A stretch of 64,000 bases of DNA, from NCBI RefSeq assembly GCF_905475395.1, contig NC_058337.1:29660983-29724982 (forward strand), given 5' to 3'. Shown piece after piece: positions 23,601-35,115 of the stretch (the first letter of the stretch is position 1; every line of letters starts with the position of its first letter). A model generated the notes under the pieces. That model saw nothing but the letters and a program-made list of their open reading frames with translations. It was not told the origin of the DNA and did no database searches. Position numbers and translations under genes: made by a program. The DNA is from Chrysoperla carnea (taxonomy: Eukaryota > Arthropoda > Insecta > Neuroptera > Chrysopidae).

Positions 23601-26600
23601 AACAGGGGTAAAATTATATTGCCTGTTAGATTTGCAATAAAATTCATATTCAGAATACTGACTTGTTTTTATATATATTTATTTAGACTATTCTGAAATT
23701 AACTGATGAAAATAAAGAAAATTCTGGTTGGCGATTACTCGAACATTTTGCGATCCATGAACGTCAAAATGCATTCATTTCTGATAGTTTAAATACAACA
23801 CGACCTATGACATCCTTTGCTGAAGCTCCAGAAGATGTTAATAATTTGTTCGATACCGTTATTTATGCTAAAGGTCAGACTCAACAAATTGTATTCATTG
23901 AATAAATATATTAATGCTGGTTCAAAAAAAAATCTAACAAAAACTTTTCATTTTAGCTGGATCAGTTCTGTTTATGTTGGAGCACATTTTGTCAAAAACA
24001 GTTTTCCAAAAAGGTTTGAATACTTATTTACAAACAAGGTAAGTAATTAACGATAACATTAAATTAGTTCATACGTTTATGCTGAATGACAAAATCTATT
24101 TTATAGTAAATTATCTACAGTAACACCAGAAAAATTATGGGATGCTTTACAAACAGAACACGAAAAATATTTACTTGAAAACCCAGAAGCTGCATCAAAT
24201 TTGGGACGATTAAGTGTTCATGATATTGGTAACTCATGGTCTTTACAAGCTGGTTACCCAATTGTAACTGTTACAAAGAATGGAAAAACTGTTCAATTGG
24301 AACAGAAACGATTTTTCACTGATTCAACTCATGACACTAACACAGTGTTTTTAATTCCAATTAATTACTTATTACAAAGCGAATTAAAAGATTTAAAAGA
24401 AGTAAATACGCAACCAAAACATTTCTTAACATCTAAATCACGGCATATTGAAGTTGAGAAAGAAGAAGACTTTATATTAGTAAATAATCTACAAACAGGT
24501 AAAATAATCGCAAAATATATTTTTTCATGTATATATAATATTACTTTTTCATTTATTTTTAAAGGTTACTATCGCGTTAATTATGATAAGGAAAATTGGG
24601 AAAAAATTATCGAATACACTAACAAAACAGAAAATGTGAAAAATTTGAAACCTGTGACCTTATCTCAACTTATTGATGACACTTTTACATTTTCTCGTAT
24701 TGGATTATTACCATACAATTATACTTTAAAATTGGCTGAATTATTACAAAGTGTAGATGATTATGTACCATGGTATGCGGCTGTGAATAATCTTAAGACT
24801 TTAGATGTACAATATTCCGGATCGAATTCAGAAAAGGACTATAAGGTAAGGTTATCTGCATCATAAGTTTCCCAGTATATTACTCTCCTAAAAGTGTTGA
24901 TTTCATTTTTTTCGCATTTAAGAAGAAGGCATACAGACTACATATTGACAAATAGGTCAGATTCTTGATATTTTGCTTAGCGTTAGAGATATTGAAAAAA
25001 ATTATTGGAAAAAAAACATTTTTTTATACCCATATACCGATTTACAAAGACAAAAATCGTATTTTTATTTTTTCATTTATTTGGCTCATCCTCAAAATTG
25101 ATACAAGTTTATTCTAACTTCCCAGTACAGGCAGTTATTGTCATGGGTACGAAATCGAAATTTTCAACATATCTTTACGTTTCATAGTTACTAAAAGGCT
25201 TTAACACCGATTTTGAGACGAGATATGTGTATGTGTATGTGTGTGTGTGTGTGTGTGTTTTTGGGTGAACGTACGTACGTACGCACGTTTATTTTTCGTC
25301 GATATCGTGAAAACAAAAAAAGATATCTACTTCGTTGAAGTGTTGATCGAAGGTGTTTAACAGAAATATGACCCGTAAAGAATTTCATAACATTCCGTCG
25401 AGTCGGATCATTTATTTTTAAATTTTTTCCTGATCGATATAGCGCGAACAAAAAATGATATCGACTTCGTTGAAGAGTCGGTTGAAGAGAATTAACGAAA
25501 ATATGATTCGATAAGAATTCCATAATATGGGGTCGAATCGTTTCGAGTTAGGCGAGTCTTTTTTTCCTTATTGATATCGTGTCGAGCGTAGCGTATTAAC
25601 GACAATATGATCCGAAAAGAATTTCAAAATATTCGGTCGAGCAAGTCCTTTCGATTCGGTCGAGTTTTTATTTTCTTAAACTATTTATTATGTTGGGAAG
25701 TTATTCGTGTGGACCTCAAGGGTTGCACCAGACCCTATCCACGGCTTGTTTAGTTTTATAACTAGAGTGCTATGGAATGTTATGAAAAATAATCTTAACG
25801 ACCTATTTTATTAATTTTATTCGATATCCCTAACGCTTAGCAAAATATTAAGAATGGGTCCTATTTGTCAATTTGTAGTAGGCTTAGTTTGAAATGCAAA
25901 TTTCGATTAAGTATCTTTAGAAATGTGACCCATCACCCTGTATGACTGTACCAAACTTTAAATCAGTATTGCACTAAATAACGAATATATGACGAAGTCT
26001 TAAATACGACACACATATGAAAGTGATAAATTTGCTAGAAAAGAGAACTTTACAAGAAGGATACGTTTAAAATATAAAAAATCACTAGATGTTAATTTCA
26101 AAGGTACACACAGTTCCATTAAAACCTCACTCTAATGCATAACTAGAAAACATTAGCCGAACACTTTAAATTAGAAATTTCCCAATAAATGTATAGATAG
26201 CTAGTTTAAGATATTTAATACAAAAAATTTAACTAGGAAAATCCAGATTGATAAAAATTGTTTCCCCTTCAAGAAGACACTATATATTAATTTCAATCCA
26301 TAAATTTTAAACGTAAACGATTTAAATAAATTGTATGTAAATAATTTTCAAATTGTAGGCTTATCAAAAAACATTATTGAAGTCTGTATATCCAAAAATA
26401 AAAGAAGCTGCCACTGAGAAGACAACTCATATAGAAAAATTAAACAGATTATTATTGTTGAAACGTGCATGTGATATCGATTTGGACGATTGTCGAAATG
26501 CAACCAGTGAAGCATTGAAAACTCATATTGATAGCGGAAAAAAAATTGTCCCAGATGATCAAGCAGCAATATATTGTGGTGGTACAAGACAAGCTGATGA

Positions 26601-29600
26601 AGAGTTTTACAAATTATTGACAAAACGATACAAAGATATCGAGAAACTCTATAAGGATGATGTTGATAAAGGTGAAGCTGAAAAGAAAAATTTAGCTTTA
26701 GGATTGGGTTGTATGAATGATGAAAAATTATTAGATACGTAAGTAACCATTTAAGCATACAGACACACTTATCCTTTCTGATTTTTAAAACCTTTAACGC
26801 TTGCCCAGTTTTAGCTTGTCTAGTGATGTCCCATATGTGTGTATTGACAAATTTATGCAAACGACAAGTAATGAAAATTTTTTTTGTCGATGTAAACTTG
26901 TTTTTAAAAGCTTCATTTAAATAGCTTTATTCAGTTGAATATATCATACTAAAGCATTTCTACCTACATTCTAAAACATTAAGAAATTTATAGAAATTTA
27001 ATTAAAATTAGCACACAACCTTTTGACGCAAAGATATTTGGGACAAACGTAGTCAAGATGTGAAAACTTGTTTAAATTTTATTCTTAAATTTAATGAAGA
27101 GGATATTCGCTTTCGCAGTTCTTGCGCTACTAATTTTTTAATCTATTATTAAATTTTTTTAGCTTATTGGATGAACTCATGGAAGAAGAGTTTCCACTCA
27201 AAAATCACATTACCGAGATATTCCTTGGCTTGATTGATGGTAGTCAAAAAGGATTGGAAAAAGTATTAGATATTTATCCAAAACATTATACACATATTAA
27301 AGAGTAAGCAACATTAATTTTCCATTTTCTTAAACCCTTATGCGTATTTTATTTTACAAATTAACTAGCTATACACATTATCGAGATCAGTTTGATCATT
27401 TATCACGTAATTCCTTCCCATTTATTAAAAAATTCAAATTATATTGTTACATACAGGATGACCGGTGACTCGATGGTCATAGCTTAAGAGCGTATTCTTT
27501 AGAAAATTATAAGTCCAAAGTGCCTTATATATTTCTGACCAAAACCCAATTGTTAAGGAGCTTTGGACAAAATTAAATTTAACCAATGAAATAAAGACAT
27601 TGTTGAGTAGAGTAATTATTTATTAAAAATTTCTATGCACTTGCTATATCTGATATAATTCTACACATTTTCGTTTTTAATTCAAATGAATCTTACATTA
27701 AAATTCGCTGAAATATGCCACTTATTACGACAAGTACTAATAACCTACAATAATAGTATATTGATATTAAAAAAAGTACTTGTCGTAAAAAGTGGCATAT
27801 CTCAACCAGTTTTGTTGCTAAAAAGTTGAATAAAAACGGATATGTATGAAAATTTTTAACTAATGAAACATTTAACTACTTTACTCAACGATGTCTTTTT
27901 TATGTGTAGTTCGATAGTACCCATAATTCCTTAACTATTAGGTTTTGGACAAAACTCTGTAAGGCACTTTCGATTTAAAATTGTTCAAAGAATACACTCT
28001 TAAGCTATAACCATCGAGTCACGGGACACCCTGTATATGATGAAAAAATTGTGTATAAACTAATATTCCCTATTTAGTATTCTTCTATTTAGTATGCGGA
28101 TTAAGGATGTTGACTAAATTTTTGTGTCACTTCATTTGAAGAATTCTTACTGCACGGCCAAAAAAGTGAAGTTGGTTTTTAAAAATATTTAGAAGGCTAA
28201 TAATATGATAATCAGAGTATGCCAAAAAATTTTTTTTAGTAAAATAAACATCTATCCAAATATGTGTTTATAAAAATTTTTTAAAATTTGTTCCGTTTTC
28301 AAGAAAAAGTTTCGAAAAATAGTTATTTCTATCTCTAACTGAATGTTAAAGACGCTCTGCTCTAAATTAAACATTTTTTAAGAGAAACATTTTTTATTCG
28401 ACAACTTTTGTTTGAAACAATTTTTCAACCCAACAGATAAGGTAAAAACATTAAACGATATGCAAAGTTTCTGATTCATGAATCTACAAATAAGGACGTT
28501 TTGGAATTCATCCCGAATACCCATACTATTAACCCCTTTAGACAAAACTATCTATGATACAAAGAGACACCTAAAATAAGTACCTAGAACCCATTCTCGA
28601 GTATGTGTGCATTACACATATTTGATTTTAGATCTCAAGGAATACCTTTTTAGCATTAAAAAAATTTGATGGATATCCATTTTTGGATTTTTGGAGAATA
28701 TTATGGGATAATTGTTTATAAAGCCATAATTACGAATTAAGAATATTGATGTGAATTAATCTTTCTCCAGCATTATCATTACTTTTCTAATTTTCTTTCA
28801 CAGAGTTGTCGGTGAAGACAAAGCCATATCAATAGTACAAGCCCTTGGAAATAAATGTTCTTCTGACGATCATTTGAAATCGGTAAGTTACAATTTCAAT
28901 GTTTATTAGATACTCAACAAAGTCCTATGCGATCCGAGTCTCTCTATTCCATTGATCAGCAACTTTGTAATGTTACTATTAGTCTCAATAATTGATCGAA
29001 TCATTAAAATGATTTTAGTTTTATTAAATTATAAAAACGTTTCGAAAAATATAATGGAGGAGCCAGGGCAAAAAACAATTGAATTTACTAAAGTAGTATG
29101 TAGTTGTGTACACACACATACTGCGGTCAGTCAAGCGAACGATCGAATAGGGTTCTGGATATATGCTTTCGAAACGGTTAAGTTTTACGTGATATTTAAA
29201 TGAATTTAGTAAAGCTGAAAATTGTAATACAGATTGCATATTGCATATAAATAACAGTTATGATTGTCAGTCAGTTAGGTGATAGAACAGGGCTGGTCAG
29301 TCAGCCCTAATTTATTAACAATAAATAAATAAGATTCATTTATGATTTCCGTGGTATTTAAATGAATTTATTAAAGCTGAAAATTGTTATATACAATGTG
29401 TATTACATTTTCAGCTTTAGTAAATTCATTTTAGTACCACGTAAAACTTAACCGTTTCGATACCATATATTTGACTCCTGTTCTATCATTCAACTGATCA
29501 CAGAACAACACTATAACCAATTCTCAAATTATCAGCCTTAGTAAATTCAGGGAATTTTTTTGGGTCCAATATCAGTATGGTATTCCAACAGCTAAATAAA

Positions 29601-30135
29601 AATGTCAAAATACCTCGAATAACAAACTTATTTGAGTTTTTGATGTCTTTATTTTTTACATTTAAATGCCATATTCAACTGCAATTTTTATCTAGATTAC
29701 TGATTCATCATTAAGTTTATGAATTGACAACCACCGGTTTCATCAATCAATATAACCACGAGTCGGTATGAATTAAGCTCCGATATGTAATAGGCTAATT
29801 TCACCTAGGACCTGTATTAAATTGAAGAATAAACGAACATTAACGCTTATAATTATACCTGTTTTAATGTTAATTTATCTTATTTTCAGTTGAATAACTT
29901 TGATAAGAATCTTGACAAAGATAAAGTAGAAGAAAATTCGAGAATACGAAGAGAAATTAAACGTGCTACCGATAAAGTTCAACAACGCATTGATTGGAAT
30001 AACCAATATTTAGATGAAATTAATGAATGGTTCGAAACTAACAAATATCAAGGTGATGGCTGTGAAACCGTTTTAATGAATTTAACGTTGTTAGGTTTCG
30101 GTTTAATTGTAACATATTTATTTAACAAGCAATAA
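20663..30135 (+). CDS. Aminopeptidase N paralogue B, complete M1 zinc metallopeptidase
   Basis: Exons: 20663-21244 (ATG 20664), 22060-22215, 22272-22604, 23277-23460, 23687-23873, 23957-24038, 24107-24498, 24565-24845, 26359-26738, 27163-27303, 28804-28882, 29890-30135. They join to 3042 nt, 1013 codons plus stop, usual for insect APN. A hydrophobic N-terminal stretch (residues about 12-25, [14 protein letters not shown]) looks like a signal peptide. GAMEN is at about 346-350; [14 protein letters not shown] gives zinc ligands H382, H386 and E405 and catalytic E383; the transition-state Tyr is about Y478 (VIYAK). The ERAP1-like C-terminal domain starts near GYYRVNYD. Four conserved Cys are present ([20 protein letters not shown]). 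The tail [12 protein letters not shown] suggests a GPI anchor, with no Thr-rich stalk. A splice acceptor just before the ATG implies an unseen 5' UTR exon. All catalytic residues are present, so it is probably active. Confidence 0.93.
21365..21545 (+). repeat. Dispersed repeat family 2, copy in intron 1 of B
   Basis: TTAACCCCCGCACAAAAAGA, a GT microsatellite (21421-21440), then GGAGAGTGTTCTTAGCTATG and CAAATCGGTTCAG. Confidence 0.6.
21640..22000. repeat. Fold-back repeat in intron 1 of B
   Basis: Left: ATAACTCAATTTAGCAAAAT, AATCAATGAAATTG and CAAAACACACTTTGG. Right, inverted: GTGTGTTTTCGAGCT, CAATTTCATTGATTG and TTTGCTAAATATGAGTTAT. At the left border a 32-base segment (ACACGAGACTTAAAAGAATC...) is repeated twice in tandem (about 21657-21720). 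Confidence 0.7.
23277..23460 (+). other. Catalytic exon of paralogue B (HEXXH-X18-E)
   Basis: This exon encodes [17 protein letters not shown] and then [10 protein letters not shown]. The two His of HEXXH and the Glu 19 residues after the second His are the M1 zinc ligands; the Glu in HEXXH activates water. It is flanked by TTTTAG and GTAAGG. The exon is 184 nt, the same length as the matching exon of paralogue C. Confidence 0.95.
25115..25745 (+). mobile_element. TAACTTCCCA-bounded element with microsatellites, in a B intron
   Basis: It begins TAACTTCCCAGTACAG. The inverse TGGGAAGTTA is at 25694-25703, followed by TTCGTGTGGACC. Inside are a TATG/GT microsatellite (25224-25258), ACGTACGTACGTACG, and three related blocks (ATATCGTG...AAAGATATC...CTTCGTTGAAG). 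Confidence 0.6.
27454..28033. mobile_element. MITE, nearly full palindrome with TA target site, in a B intron
   Basis: Ends CAGGATGACCGGTGACTCGA and inverse TCGAGTCACGGGACACCCTG, flanked by TA. The arms pair along most of the 580 bases, including GCTTAAGAGCGTATTC, ACATTGTTGAGTAGAGTA and TGCCACTTATTACGACAAGT. A TA target site suggests the Tc1/mariner superfamily. Confidence 0.8.
29105..29530. mobile_element. Fold-back element in the last intron of B
   Basis: GAAACGGTTAAGTTTTACGT and AATTTAGTAAAGCTGAAAA (29170-29225) are inverted at 29410-29465. A third, direct partial copy (ATTTATTAAAGCTGAAAATT) lies at 29365. Outer parts (GAACAGGGCTG, TGTTCTATCATTCAACTGA) also pair loosely. Confidence 0.6.
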
Positions 30136-30316
30136 TTAGTCCATAATATCTACTTATGTAATTATTTATCCATTACAAATTCATTTAATTATAAATTCAA
30201 ATGAAGAAATTAAGATATTTGTTAATGTAAATAATAATTTTGTCAAATTAAAATGTTTGCTATTAATGTAAAGAATGATGTAAATAGTTAAAGAATGTAA
30301 CGTAATTTTATTATTT

Positions 30317-30326
30317 AATAAATAAA
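30317..30326 (+). promoter_or_regulatory. Polyadenylation signal of paralogue B
   Basis: Overlapping AATAAA hexamers lie about 180 bases after the stop codon at 30135, giving a plausible 3' UTR end. Other AT-rich candidates exist nearby. Confidence 0.5.
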
Positions 30327-30457
30327 ATAATTGTATTTGAATAAGTTACTAAAATTTATTTTCCAATGTAAATCGTAATTTAAGGCTAATGAATATGCTC
30401 GATCAGAGCTTATGATTTCCACTCTTCCAATATTTCACTCCTTATTTTCTAAATTTT

Positions 30458-30975
30458 TAACTTCCCAAAAAATGTAGACATATGTCCACGTTTCAAGGCC
30501 TTTAGAATCGAATAGTATGGTTTTTAAAAGGATGTCCGTCTGTGCATATGTATGTATGTATGTATGTTCGGATGCAATTTTCGTCTCGCATATCTCGAGA
30601 ACAAATGATGATATTGACATGGAAGCAGTTTCATTTAACGCATAATTATGTAACTTAGACCTGATTAGATTTTGAGAAAAATCGGTCAAGCCTTTTTTTG
30701 TACCGAATGAAAAATTGTATAATTGTCACTATTATCATTTATATAGAGCTAACGTCATGGGGGGTGCAGGGAGCGAAGCCCACGCTGGGTTTGCAAGGGC
30801 CGAAGCCCCTGGGGGATGTAGGGAACGAAGCGCCCGCTGGGAGGTCCACGGAAAAAAAAGGAAAAAAAAATTTTTTACAAAAATAATTATTAATATTAAA
30901 GCATATGATATTTTTTTATCCTTTCCACTGGGAAGTTAGTCGTGTGGACCTTTCGGTTCGCATCTAGACCGCTTT
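30458..30975 (+). mobile_element. TAACTTCCCA-bounded element, second copy, downstream of B
   Basis: It begins TAACTTCCCA and has TGGGAAGTTA at 30929-30938 followed by GTCGTGTGGACC, as in the copy at 25115. It contains a TATG microsatellite (30546-30565) and a GC-rich block (30755-30850). Confidence 0.6.
30755..30850 (+). repeat. GC-rich short tandem block
   Basis: Three degenerate units of about 32 bases, each with a GNAGCGAAGC/GCCGAAGCCC core followed by GCTGGG or CTGGGG. It is strikingly GC-rich compared with the AT-rich surroundings. It lies within the 30458-30975 element. Confidence 0.7.
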
Positions 30976-31839
30976 TCTTAAATTACAATTTACTTGGTGT
31001 TTGTGTAATAACATGGTCACAATGATTGAAAAAAAATTTCTTTTATTATCTGCATATTATTATTATATTTTAGACCAAAATCCCGGTAATTTTTTTCTGC
31101 AATTTACAGGAGAAATTATTTTTTTTTTTTTGGTTGGGATATGTTCAGGAGTATTCCCTGACTGTAAACCCAAATTGGCAGGACGGGGTAGCGTAAGCTT
31201 CAGTCGCCATCTTGAAAAACACAAATTTATGAAATTCTTCGTAAACCGGGAATCGTACGATAAAAATTGTGAGAATCAGTTTCGTCAAAAATAACTTTTA
31301 TTTCAAACTTTCTTCTGTATAATGCATAGTTTTTTAATTATAGCGCTCCAAACTTTTCTTAATATGGTTATTGCTAAATTTATAGTTAACGGTTCATGGT
31401 ACATTAAAAATGGTTATAACCAAATTTGTGGAACATAAAATTTCCAATAAATTTCTCTCAAAACTTTTTTCCGTAACATTTATAGTTTAAGACCTATAGC
31501 TGGATAAAACTTCCACCTCCTAAGTTATATGTGGCAATAATGTTAATAATAACAATAACAATAATAACAAATCATAATTATATTAATGAGAAGGAGAAGG
31601 TAGAGAAGGGGATGACCGAATTCAATATTGATGCAAATTAATTTATTGAAAAAAAAGGGGCTAAAATATTAATTTTTATTTAAAAAGTGGCGCATTATTT
31701 CATAACTTTAAGTTTTGAATGAACCTTATTGGAAATTTCATGATCTACAAATTTGTTTATCACAAATTTTAATGTACCGTGATTCGTTAACTAGATAATT
31801 AGCAATGAATATATGCATTATAATTTTATATAAAATTAC

Positions 31840-32290
31840 TAGCGGCCCCGACGGACGTTGTCCCGTAAAAACGTAACTCCAATTCATGAATACCTATACT
31901 ACGTTTAGCCTGTCCGCTAAACCCATCCCGCTAAACCCCAATTTAACTCCTATTTATTGGAGTGGCCTGACCTTTGATAGTAGAGCTCGCTGCGCTCGCA
32001 TATGGCTCTAATAAATGCCTATTGACAATACCTGAATACTATTAAAAATACATAGTACACATAGTATACATAATGTGATATGATTTATATGCGCTCCCAC
32101 CATTTAATGAAATTTCATTTTTTTGGTACGGAGCCCTCAAAAACAGTTGTAGTGGACCGAATGGTAAATCTAAACCATTCTCCAATCCCCTTGAACTCAC
32201 ACAAAAAATTTCATCGAAATCGGTCCAGCCGTCTAGGAGGAGTTCAGTCACATACAGACACACACAAGAAATATATATATTAAGATAACA
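31840..32290 (+). repeat. LINE-tail-like repeat (RTE-type), copy 1
   Basis: It starts ACTAGCGGCCCCGACGG and ends ATATATATATTAAGATAAC; the middle has TCATCGAAATCGGTCCAGCC. This start, middle and end pattern is common in insect non-LTR tails or derived short elements. Confidence 0.6.
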
Positions 32291-32307
32291 AATGTAATTC
32301 TCTATTC

Positions 32308-32880
32308 GAGAAGTGAAAACAAACAATTGACTGAGTTAGTTGTTGAAATACCATGTATAGACAGAGTTAGAGATTGATTACTCTATCACATTAATACACA
32401 TATGCATGTCACATACATAACTGATAATCCCTTATTAAAAAATTTTATACACTATAAAATTTGCATCTAATGTGTGCTCTCGTGAGTAAACAGTGATGTT
32501 TACAAAAAAATATTTCGAACTCAAGTTGTTTATTTTTTGAGAAGGAACATTTTTTATATTTAAACTTTTGTTCTATCTCTAACGGCTAACAAGATAAATC
32601 CTACGGACACAGGACCCAATTGACCTATGTTGCTCATTTACGAACTCGACCTCACTTTTTACGTCCTGAGTGCGCTGTAAAATTTCAGCTTGATATATTT
32701 TATCGTTTTTGAGTTATCGTGTTCACAGACGGACGGACGGCAAACCAAAAATGAACTAATTAGATGATTCTTTGAACACCTATACCAAAATTGTTTTCGT
32801 AGCATCAATATTTTTAAGCATTACAAACTTGGGACTAAACTTAATTTACTATGTATATTTCATATATACATGGTATAAAA
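32308..32880 (+). mobile_element. INE-1-like repeat, copy 5
   Basis: Nearly full length: GAAAACAAACAATTGACTGAG start, CACAGACGGACGGACGG microsatellite near 32727, ATATACATGGTATAAAAA end. It directly follows the LINE-tail-like repeat that ends near 32290. Confidence 0.75.
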
Positions 32881-34204
32881 ATGATCCCTACTATTTTTGT
32901 CGTACCATTTTGTAATACCCATAAACCTATTCCAACACGATAAAAATTTCTACAGTCAATTGCATTATGAACCTAATTTTTTTGCTCTGGCTATTGGGGT
33001 AATTTTTAGTAAATTATCTTTTTATGATACTGAATCCAAAAATGATATACATTTCTTTCTAACACATCAGTTTTATTGCAAAAATCTTTTAAAAAATGTT
33101 AAAAATTGGAAATTCGATTAAGAGAAGCCTTTAGTAGAGATGGTTCTAGTCCAGTGTTGCCAGCCGAAAATCTGTCTAGGTGGTAGATATAAATTAAGTT
33201 GATAGTTTTCAGCAAATCTTGCTTAAAAGCTTGTAGATCTGATCTTCCTTTTTTTCTGCGCAATCCACCGTGGTGTCTTTTTGTCGGGTTCGGTCACCCT
33301 GAACCAAAACTAGATCCTTCACCTAATATTTTGATTGAAAAATTTAGAACAGTTTTTCGGTAATTGTTTAATTAATGAAAGAGCAATAAAAACGTTGATA
33401 AAAAACAAAGAAACATAATATTATGAGGCATAGTAATAAGCATTTTCACAGAATTTTATTAAAATTTTTAATTTTTTATAGATTTTTAAATTTTTTCTAG
33501 AATTTTTAATTTTTAAGTTGGTAAATTCTCCTTGCGAGGTAGTTGAATTGAAAAAGATACTCAAAGTTAGCAACCTTAGGTAGGCCTTATAGCTTAAAAT
33601 TGGTAGTCAACAAAAAATTTTCGATTTGTAACTAAATAGTTTGGAATATTTTGGAGTTGGTAAAGATAGCATTGCACGTGCACTAGTGGGCGAGACTCAG
33701 TTCAATAGCTTGTGTCCGATCGATATTGAGGCGTCTCTCGTTCAATATCTAAGCGATCGTTTTTATAGTTGAATTGCAAATGCATTGCGTAAATAGATGA
33801 AAAGCGTTCGTATATTCATTTTTAAATTAAAAAATCGATTTGTTTCATAATTGATTTACAGGCAAAAAGTTACAGGCGAACACTTAAATTGTGTTTTGAG
33901 TTCATTATACTCACCCCTGTTTTTTTGTAATGCGGGAAGATGAATCGATGTTATACAAGCTGGTGCAGCGCTCATTACAACATTTTGTAAAACATTCTCT
34001 AGGTAAAATAGCGTTTTTTTTTTTTTTTGATACTTTTATGGTCACTCATGTAGAATCACTTCAAATTGAGCTTGGTGGTTGAAAATCGGTAGGTATGTGG
34101 CGTTATTGTGTAAAGAATGAATGCCTTTTAGGAGTAACAACTTCCCAATCCCTTCTTCCTTCTTTTATGCCAGAAGTAATTTTGGTTCGTGGTTTTTAAG
34201 GATA

Positions 34205-34450
34205 TGCACACCTGCACACTTACTATAAAAGGAATTGGATGGTGAAATATTTATATGTGAATTTAGTGAAGTTACAAATGTGTATTTTGGTGGTATCTCC
34301 AGCCGTCCTTTCAGTCCTTTCATATAGAAATTTCATGATTTCAAAAACATGAAAAGAAAAAAATCCCACTTCAAAAAAAGCATCTAACAATAAAGAACAT
34401 TAACTGATGCGAGAAATACTACTTTAGAGATGGAGCTGAACCACGAGGTC
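34205..34450 (+). repeat. Diverged dispersed repeat (three-copy family), copy 2
   Basis: AAAAAAATCCCACTTC, AGCATCTAACAATAAAG and ACTGATGCGAGAAATA correspond to the copies at 18870 and 40300. Confidence 0.45.
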
Positions 34451-34612
34451 CTTTTTATACATATTACAGTGTTAAAAGGTCAAAATATGAAGCTGATTAA
34501 AAAAAATTAAATTTTTTATAAATGAAATGAATGCCAACAATTTATTAGCAAGAGATAACGTTATTTGCCCATTTATACAGCTATTCAATATCAGTACCGG
34601 ATTTAGATTATA

Positions 34613-35115
34613 CAGTGTGATCATTTCAAAAGTATCTACTTACGACTTATGATTTACTTATGACCTTAATAACTAATGACCTGATGTGATTATTGTTGGG
34701 GTGGGTAGGTGTGAAGAAATGAAACCTGATTATTTTGTAGGGTTCATTTTTGAACTATCCCGTCAAATCCTAAATCGACGTGTTTTCATTCAAATCAATA
34801 ATCACAGCATGTCAAGAGTTATTAAAAGTGGATACCTTTCATCTTCTGTGTTGTCTATCTTGAGAACTTTTGGATCGATTTCATTTTTTTTATCATGGTG
34901 AAGAGGGAATTATATGCCTTTTCAAATGATGTATTACAAGGTAGGGGGTGCAATTAGAAATTTCAAAGTGGAGGCGAAGAAGTGAAACTTAAAATTTTCT
35001 AGACACCGTTTTGAACTTCCCCCTCGATATCTAAATCGACGTGTTTTCACTCAAAACAATAATCTAATCAATTCAAGAGTTATTAAGAGTAGATTCTTTT
35101 GAAATGATCACACTG
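34613..35115. mobile_element. 503-bp MITE with TA target site, between B and C
   Basis: The left end CAGTGTGATCATTTCAAAAG is inverted at the right end (CTTTTGAAATGATCACACTG), with TA on both sides (34611-34612, 35116-35117). Arms of about 27 bases differ at one position. Inside, about 110 bases are duplicated directly (CTAAATCGACGTGTTTTCA at 34770 and 35031). Confidence 0.85.

Noticed and set aside
24201-24866. Single 221-codon open frame as one exon of B
   Set aside because: It includes the intron 24499-24564, which happens to stay in frame without a stop; paralogue alignment and GT/AG borders show two exons.
26348-26860. Reverse open frame of 170 codons
   Set aside because: Antisense shadow of the B exon 26359-26738.
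30698-30939. Gly/Ala-rich frames over the GC block
   Set aside because: Product of the GC-rich tandem block in a mobile element; two frames are open at once, which fits composition and not coding.
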